Origin: Sarcocystis neurona
Lineage: Eukaryota; Apicomplexa; Conoidasida; Eucoccidiorida; Sarcocystidae
Assembly: GCA_000727475.1 (NCBI GenBank)
Contig: KL647291.1
Location: forward strand, 1,613,336 to 1,677,335
Direction: 5' to 3'
DNA: 64,000 nucleotides
Shown here: one piece after another, positions 57,452 to 64,000 of the stretch
How the letters are laid out: every line of letters begins with the position of its first letter
Position numbering within the stretch: the first letter of the stretch is position 1
Notes under the pieces: model-generated
Told to the model about the DNA's origin: nothing
Seen by the model: the letters and a program-made list of their open reading frames with translations, nothing else
Database searches by the model: none
Program-made: the position numbers and the translations under genes

Positions 57452-58730
57452 GTAGTGAAAAGAGCCACGGCTGCATTCGTTGACACCTCTGCTGAATAGT
57501 CTCCGTATGCACACGTACGCAGTTACCCCCGCACTGCACACATCTACCTGCATATGAACAGCGATTTGTGGTGAGACTGAGAGCTAGCTCCCAGCGTATA
57601 CGCGTACATACGGGTGTGTGCACGGGGAGCACCCACGTACATGTAAATATATACACTTGGTCGCCCTTGTGTACACAGTAATGAAGGAAAGCCAAACTGC
57701 ATCCACTAGAGCTTCTTTGGCGAAGTTCGTGCTCGTTTGTTGCGCTCGTCCAGTTGTCAACATCGATCACGTTGTTTTCCTCGTGGTGCATGCAGCTAGC
57801 CGGCTTCGCAGGCCCACTCTTCACAGCTCTCTGTTTCGCTCTTCTTGCGTACACACAGAGAGGGACATATATAAGGGAAACACGGAGAGATGTCTGATTA
57901 TATACAAACACGACCGTGACATAGCTATGGGTCTTTCCTGTTTATCGAAACCGTCCTCCTATTCATAATCGTTAATTTCGCGTGATTTTATTTCAAGACA
58001 GTGCTTCTTTGGAGGTCACCCTCCACTTCGTGCGTGTTGTCGCACACACCTCTTCCAAGGATACGTCTTAATATGCATGTATGTGCGTACGTAGGGACAC
58101 TCTACAGGCATTTACGACTGCTAATTGTGCTGTCCCCTCATCTTTTGCTCTGTTCTTATGTGTGCCCACGCGGAGCACATCCATATGGAAAATTCAGAGA
58201 CTGCCCTCTACAAAAAATATGAACTTCTTGACGCACCGTCGCCCGTATCACTATCCTCAAACATATGTACATATACATAAATAGATCTGTAACTGATTTC
58301 TGTGCGTGTTGTGAGGTCCCCTCAAGTGGACTACGCATACGCGATTACTTCCTTCATTAGCTTAGTTGTCTGCTTCGCTTGGGTCGAAGAGTTTTACCAG
58401 TGTTGGAGCGAAAGGCTCGCTCTACCGGCACCGACAATATGTCTTACGTGGACACTGAGGCCGTGGCGATACGTACATGTACACACAAGTAAGCATACAC
58501 GCACATATATATATACATGCATGCATTGATGTTATAAATATAACTTCATGTATACATATATAGATGTGTACATTTTCACGTTTTACCTCTTTTGAACTGA
58601 GGCACTGGGTCGCGTGGTGAGCCGACAGGCAAAACGCCGGCAAATAAAGTTTGTAGCCGCACTCTGAATCGAGGAGGCTCTTGATGGAGCGCGGAAGAAT
58701 TTCTTTTTTTCCCCCTCTTCTCCTTGGTGT
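57452..58730. other. No gene recognised
   Basis: Mostly repeat-poor; a TA run at 58505-58516. A plus frame at 58311-58470 (VDYAYAITSFISLVVCFAWV) is hydrophobic but unassigned. At 58695-58728 a strong pyrimidine tract precedes CGAAG, a likely acceptor for the repeat-rich exon that follows. Confidence 0.4.
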
Positions 58731-58731
58731 C

Positions 58732-59365
58732 GTCTCCCGCTTCGAAGCAGCAGCGCAACGCTGTGGATCGCTACCGCGGTTGCTGCGAAGACAGCGCTGC
58801 TTCGTCAACGGCGACAGAGGCTGCTTCTCGAGGAACCTTCCCCTCTGCAGCGGAGAAACCAGTGCCAGGTGCAGCGGCAGCAACTTGGCGGCCAGGCGTG
58901 CCACCAACAACAAAAACCGCGGCAGCACCGGCAGCAGCACGTCCTCTTTCCGCTACGCACTGTTGAACAGCAGTTTTTCGAACACCAACAGCAAGAGCAG
59001 GGGCAACAACTGCAGCAAACGCGGTAGCAGCACCAACAACAGCAGTTCCTTGCGGGCGTCTTGCAGGCTGTCCAGCTGGCGTGGCAGCGACAGCAACAGC
59101 GGCAGCAGTCTCGGAAACTGTAGTAGCAGAGGTGGCGTCTCGTCCTTCTTCTGTGGACTCTGGGGCACCAGCGACAGCAGCAGCAGCAGCATCCTGCCTA
59201 CCGCTGCTCTTGGTGAAGGAATCACTTCGGCTACTCTTGGTGCTCCTGTTACTCGCGCCTGTTCTACTGCTGCGGGTGTCGCGAGCGCTGCTGCTGGTGC
59301 TGCTGCGAACCTCCATGGCGAGACTCTCCGTGCTGCGGCTTCTCGACGTCGAGTGGCACGGCTGA
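58732..59365 (+). CDS. CAG-rich coding block, frame unresolved
   Basis: Begins after TTTTTTTCCCCCTCTTCTCCTTGG..CGAAG, a strong acceptor context on plus, and carries CAG/GCA/AGC repeats on that strand. Three frames are partly open: Gln-rich (LWIATAVAAKTALLRQRRQR onward to about 59030), Ala/Thr-rich (NAVDRYRGCCEDSAAS onward) and Ser/Asn-rich. None contains a conserved motif, so neither the frame nor the product can be fixed. Confidence 0.35.
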
Positions 59366-59368
59366 CAC

Positions 59369-59835
59369 ATGCAGCATGTTTTTATGGCAGCAGCAGATCT
59401 ACAAAAAATTCCTGCCTTCTCTACTGCGCGCAACACGAAGGAACTGCGGACCGACGAGGCCTCTGTGCGATTGTTCTCGCTGTCTGCTGCGCTGCAGTCC
59501 AGAAGCGCGACGAAGCACGCCGTACCTCCTCCTCTAAATACACGCATTCCGACGTTGGTAAGTAAGCGTGGGGACAAACGTCTACGTACAAACAAATACG
59601 TATACGTCTATCCAAATGTATCAATACGACGTGTGAATATATATGTATATATATATATACATACATGTAATTTTGGGGAGACAGTGACTGCGTCGTGCCT
59701 ACGCTTCTTTTCGTTTTCAAGGAGCCATCTCATCTTTTTTATTGTGAACTGTTATCTTCGCTACGTGCTCCTTATGGCCGCGGCCAGTTGACGAGGTGCG
59801 GCTTCGCTGCTGCTGCTTGGCGAAAACAGCGCTGA
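59369..59835 (+). CDS. Candidate two-exon 3' end of an unidentified gene
   Basis: Segment up to 59557 reads ADLQKIPAFSTARNTKELRT, DEASVRLFSLSAALQSRSAT, KHAVPPPLNTRIPTL and ends at the perfect donor ACGTTG/GTAAGTAAG in phase 0. Acceptor CTTTTCGTTTTCAAG opens 59722-59835: EPSHLFYCELLSSLRAPYGR, GQLTRCGFAAAAWRKQR, stop. The join keeps frame. The first segment probably begins at an acceptor near 59391 rather than at the ATG at 59369. Function not recognised. Confidence 0.4.
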
Positions 59836-61419
59836 ACAGCAGCTGCGGCAGCAGCAGAAGGCGAAGACGGTCAGGAGGAACACAAAGAGCAGCAGCAAGA
59901 AGCCGCTGCAGCACAGATCCGCAGCCGCAGCGACGACAAGATAGGCAGAAGAAGCAACAGCCACGCGCCGCTGCAACAGGTCTTCTTCGCAGCAGCAACG
60001 ACAGCGGGATCGTGAAAGCCGCTCCACAAGAGCAGTGTCTACTTTGAAGAGAGAGCAGTGAAACTCTTCCCTTTGCTAACTGGCCGCGCACGCACCAGTT
60101 GGCGGCCAACCCATGCGGCTTTCCATCTTTTTCAACCTCGCTAAGTTTGTATGTATCTATCCTGTCTCACGTATATGTATCTACATGTATGGATATGTGT
60201 GTGTGTACACTCGCATTTGCTCGAACAAATGCGGTTGCGTTTGTAGTTCTGTCGATTTGTCCGCAAGTTGTAGCCTACAGGCTCCCCGCATATATATATA
60301 TATATATCTATGTATGCGTATATATATATATATGTATATCTGTAAATGTCTCTGTGCGACTGCATGCACGTCTTCATGGGATGTATGTAGCCGACTACTT
60401 GTGTTTGTGCGTCTGCGAGTGTCGTCGCAAATGTCGGCGGTGTGATGGCGGAGTTTGTCTCGACGGGTCTTCGCGCCGACGTACACGCGTGGCTGCTGCG
60501 CGCGCGTGAGCGTCCGTCCCGCTGCTGGCTGCTTCTCTGTAGAGGTTTCCTTCTGTAAGGCGACGCCCTACCCGCATGCGCGCAAGCATATATATGTGTG
60601 AACGGCAACGCACGGGCGTCGAGACGTGGCAAGCTGCAGCTGTGTACGTCATGCATATGTAAGAAATATATGCGTGTAGCAGATTCGCCGCTGTGCAGCG
60701 GCCAGTCCAGCGAGCTCGCACAGAGACAGCCACATGCGCCTGCCCTCGCTGCCGCACAGACACGTGTGTCTCGTCTCACATACGCCCGCTGTGCCGTCCT
60801 CTCCTCTCTTCGTATGCACATTTTGTTGATTTTGCTCACGTCTCGCACTCCCGTGTCTTCTCCACTCCTCTTCCGCTTCTTCTTTGCAGCGCCCCTGCAC
60901 GTGTGTATCTGTCTGTGGCTCTGGTCTCGGCGCCCTGTGACACGCCTACAGCCCCCGCGTTTGACGCGCGCGTGCGCACATGCAGCCAGGTGCCTGCTGG
61001 TACAGCCGCTGACTCGCTACGCATCTGCGTAGACTCTCGTGGGCCGACTGTTCGAATCTAGTGGGAGTCAGTCATTACGAATTCGTGCAGCCTTCTCTTC
61101 GTACGAAGCAGGAGTCTTTCAGATTTGGGTTTGCGTCTGCGCGTGGCCTGAAGAACTCTTCTTCGACTTGCTCGACAGCAGCGGACACTGAGAGCCTTTG
61201 GGGAGAATATGCAGAGGCGCGCTGTGGACTACAGGTACACGCGCTGCTGTGCATGCGTGAATACGACTGTGTGAGCGTGCTCTTGCAGTCTGCACGGGGC
61301 GCGTATAGGTGTATATACACTAGAGTACTTGTGGGCACTTGTGCGGACATGAAGTTTCCCGAAGATTCAAACGTGCTACTGCAGGTCTTCCTCTTCCTCC
61401 TTCTCTCTCACGTGTGCAG
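59836..61419. other. CAG-rich and TA-rich DNA; possible exons
   Basis: CAG repeats at 59800-60010 (plus strand), TA arrays at 60290-60340. A strong acceptor (CTTCCGCTTCTTCTTTGCAG) at 60889 opens a frame APARVYLSVALVSAPCDTPT to a stop at 61060. A segment ending at 61249 (CTACAG/GTACACGC) reading SHYEFVQPSLRTKQESFRFG could be a first exon of the downstream HtrA gene. None is confirmed. Confidence 0.35.
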
Positions 61420-63390
61420 GGCCGACTTGCCTTCGAGAGCCAGCGCTTGTGGGCGACATAGCAGAGAACGAAGTCAACAACCTTGCCAGCGGCAGTGCTG
61501 CCCCTCCTCAGGAGGAGGGACAGCAGCAGCAGCAACAGCAGCAGCAGCAGGGTAGATCTGCGAGGTGCGGAGCAGCAGCCACAGCAGGACGCTCCTTACC
61601 TCTGGTTTCCCGCGCACAAGGAGCTCCTGCAGGTGTCGGGACGTCCGCTGCTGCAGCAGCGAGAGCAGCAGCAACAGGAGCAGCAGCTGGAGGAGGGGGC
61701 AGAGCAGCAGCAGCTACAGCAGGAGTGTCAACTGGAGTGGCAAGAGGGGAAGCAGCAGGCGCAGAAGAAGCAGGCGCAGAAGAAGCAGGCGCAGAAACAG
61801 CAGTTCCAACAGGATGTGCAGCGTCAGCCAGACTAGCAGCCTCGTCAGACGCACCCCCCGCAACAGCAACAGCAGGTATAAGCACCCCAGGAGCAACAAA
61901 ACGGGCAGCGGCCGCGAGAGGAACAGCAGCAGCAATTCAAACAGACGCTTCAGCCGCGTTGATACCGCAAGAACCAGGACTTGCTGCGGCAGGCGGAACA
62001 CTCCTTTCCTGCCGGATAAATGCGTGTTCATCTGCTGCACGCGACAAGCAAAGGCACAAAACCCACGCGTCACCAACCGCGGCAGCAAACTTTTCCTCCT
62101 CCACCTCCTCCTCAACAGCACCAGCAGCAGCAAATTCCACAGACGGCCGCTTCGAAGTAAGGACCAGATGCGTGCGGAGGAGAATCGAACGGGCAACAGC
62201 AGCAGCAGCACAGGGGAAACGTCGCAGGCAGCAGCAGGTGCGATATGCAGCACCTGCCCGGGGCGCGTCGAGTCGTTTCCACGTGAGAGAAAATCGACTG
62301 GTCAGAAGGAAGAAGGAGAAGACGAAGGCAGGGATAAGGACCTTGTTTCTGAGTAGACGGATGCTAGGGGCAGGTAAAAGTGAGCGACGCCTGCAGAAAT
62401 TTAGTCCGTTTAGCCCTCACTGCTGCACCGTTGCTTTAAAAGGTGCCGCCTGTGCAGAGCAACAAGAGGCGGAGGAGCGGCGGCAACAACTGCAGCAGGA
62501 TTATTTGCAGCTGCTGCAGCAGTCACAGCAGGACCAAGGGAAGCTCCTGCAGCAGCAACAAGAGCAGCGCCGGCAGGAGCAACAACGTCAACAGACGCAG
62601 CAGCAGAGGCAGCCAGGACAGCACCAGCAACGACAGCACCAGCGGCCGCAGCCGTGGTGGAAGCGGCAGCAGCCGCTGGAATTGCCACAGCAGCAGCAGC
62701 GCACGGGGGACCAGCCGGAGGCAGACGGTTCTGCGCCCAAGCGACCGCTGCCCACGTTGGAGAGTGCTGAGAACGTTGTTAATGTTATGCAGCAGATAGC
62801 GCCCTGTGTGGTGCGTGTATACCGAGTGTCTCTGGGCCACAAGGGGTCCCAGCAGCTGCTGCAGTCCACTGCAACATCAGGCCGTCACGGCAGCGGCAGC
62901 GGAGCGTTCAGTTCAAGCAGCCACACTGCCTCGGCCAGCAGCAGGAGCAGCACCGCCTGTGCCGGCGGCAGCAGCGGGGGCAGCAGCCTGTGTGCCTCCG
63001 GTTCCCTTCGAAAGAGCAGCAGCAGCTGCATCCCCGCTCCGGGCATCTGCAGCAGCAGTTCCCACGCCGTGAGCGACAACAGCGTCCTCGCCGCGTGCTG
63101 CTGCAGCAGCTGCACGGCTTCCAACGGCGACACGTGCAGCAACCGCTTTGCCGTCACAAAGAGGAACGACACTGTCTGCACCAACAGCAACGCTGTACAT
63201 AGTAGCGACAGCCTTGGGGCTCACGGCAGCAGCAGCAGTAGCCGCAGGGTCACCGCCGGCACCAGCGCCATGCAGCAGAGGCCGGAACTTCTATTGGGAT
63301 TGAGAAGTTCCACGCACGCAGAAGGACGTGAGGCTGAAGCAGGAACCACCGCACAGTATCTTGGCTCAGGCTTTATTTACTCTCCACGTG
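61420..63390 (+). CDS. HtrA/Deg-type serine protease, first protease exon (partial)
   Basis: HtrA/Deg enzymes are trypsin-fold proteases for damaged proteins, often mitochondrial or secretory. This exon starts after the acceptor CTTCTCTCTCACGTGTGCAG (phase 1; no ATG inside the first part, so an upstream exon is needed) and ends at CGTG/GTGAGTAG. After LREPALVGDIAENEVNNLAS it is about 400 residues of Gln/Ala/Thr/Arg repeats, then LESAENVVNVMQQIAPCVVR, VYRV, the first strand of the protease. A Ser/Cys-rich insertion of about 160 residues follows, then YLGSGFIYSPRG, which is the GSGFI motif that normally comes 10-40 residues later. The catalytic His, Asp and Ser exons lie beyond the right edge. 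Family assignment rests on these two motifs in order. Confidence 0.7.
61757..61801. repeat. 15-bp tandem repeat within the HtrA exon
   Basis: GCAGGCGCAGAAGAA repeated three times, coding Ala/Glu in the protease frame (GAEEA). Confidence 0.85.
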
Positions 63391-64000
63391 GTGAGTAGAG
63401 AAACATAGCAGCGATCCTCTTGTCCGAAGTAAAGTGAAGACACCGGCCTTGGCAGGACTTTTTTCCCAAACGACTGCTGCTCGTGCAATGCCAGCGCTGC
63501 TTCTAGAGTGTCTGAGGTATTGAAGCTTGACTATTACTGGAAGCTTTTGCAGCTCCGCGTAGTGTATGTCTGCGCTTGTTCTGCTGCTACTGTTGCGACG
63601 AGTGGTGAGCTGCTGCTTTTGCTGTTCCCCCTTCCGAAAGCGGTCATCCTTTTCTTCCTCCTTTTGGCTAGCCGGCTGCTTGGCTGACACCGTTTGCTGC
63701 TAATTTTGCTGCTTGTTTGCCGTGGCTGCACCTGCTGCTGCAGCGGCTACAAAGCGTGCAGTGTGTGGATTTCTACATGCCTGCACGAGTCTAGGACCTG
63801 CTGCTCTGCAGACACTGATGCCGCGCCGCTGCTGCTGCTGCTGCTCCTCCGGCTAGCGTCAGTAGAGAGTTGCTTGACGCTGTGTGACGCAGCTACCTGT
63901 TTCAGGAGGACGTGGTGCTGCTGCCGGTGCCACTGCTTCTCTATGGTTACGCTGTGTACACGTCGTGCCGCTGTTCCTGCAGCGGTCCTTCCGACAACTT
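63391..64000. other. CTG-rich intron at the right edge
   Basis: Follows the HtrA donor. CTG repeats on plus (63575-63950), no HtrA motif (TNAHVV) found in any frame, so the next exon is outside the window. Confidence 0.6.

Noticed and set aside
58681..59565. 294-codon Ser/Arg/Asn frame on plus
   Set aside because: Starts in a pyrimidine tract that looks like an intron end, and three frames are open together; frame cannot be chosen.
61030..61070. GTTCGAATC tRNA-like T-loop sequence
   Set aside because: No matching acceptor stem, D-arm or anticodon arm nearby.
1..64000. CRISPR arrays, insertion sequences, retroelement reverse transcriptase or telomeric TTTAGGG arrays
   Set aside because: Looked for on both strands; the direct repeats present are microsatellites or minisatellites, with no spacers, no polymerase motifs and no telomere repeats.

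Overview
The window looks like nuclear DNA of a coccidian apicomplexan, most probably Eimeria. The evidence is intron-rich housekeeping genes full of CAG-type trinucleotide repeats (long Ala/Gln/Ser runs), dense (TA)n and (TG)n arrays, and segments that alternate between repeat-rich and repeat-poor. No prokaryotic gene organisation, rRNA or tRNA was recognised. Most long open frames here are artefacts of repeats (Tyr/Ile frames from TA, Leu/Cys frames from CTG), so genes were found by joining short conserved exons across GT..AG introns with matching phase.

Layout. (1) 1-8000, minus strand: 5' half of a tRNA-dihydrouridine synthase gene (DUS1 type). Four exons join in phase; the gene runs off the left edge. 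(2) 8000-13500: repeat-rich DNA with a 1-kb AT satellite-like block and a near-perfect GC-armed palindrome at 12255-12310. (3) 13500-25900: a repeat-poor island holding one long gene (15874-18780) for a probable secreted protein with three diverged internal repeats. (4) 25900-39600, plus strand: a COX11-type cytochrome c oxidase copper-assembly gene of six exons over about 13 kb, all introns phase 1, with a very long Ser/Ala-rich N-terminal extension. (5) 39600-45400: repeats, including a degenerate ~170-bp repeat family at 42.1-43.1 kb, and no recognised gene. (6) 45446-52225, minus strand: an FKBP-type peptidyl-prolyl isomerase of four exons, with a second in-frame sequence that could form an alternative C-terminus; an assembly gap (48270-48660) lies in one intron. 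(7) 52300-58700: repeat-poor DNA with several splice-bounded candidate exons and a minus-strand secretory-type protein with a CxxC motif (saposin/canopy-like). (8) 58700-64000, plus strand: CAG-rich coding blocks ending in the first protease exon of an HtrA/Deg-type serine protease gene, which continues off the right edge.

The recognised products are unlinked housekeeping functions: tRNA modification, mitochondrial respiratory-complex assembly, protein folding and protein quality control. There is no operon-like organisation. The most unusual features are the homopolymer insertions (at the N-terminus of DUS1 and COX11, and inside the protease domain of HtrA), CTG tracts that appear to serve as the pyrimidine tract plus AG of 3' splice sites, and the two possible FKBP C-termini. 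All gene models are manual reconstructions without RNA or database support.
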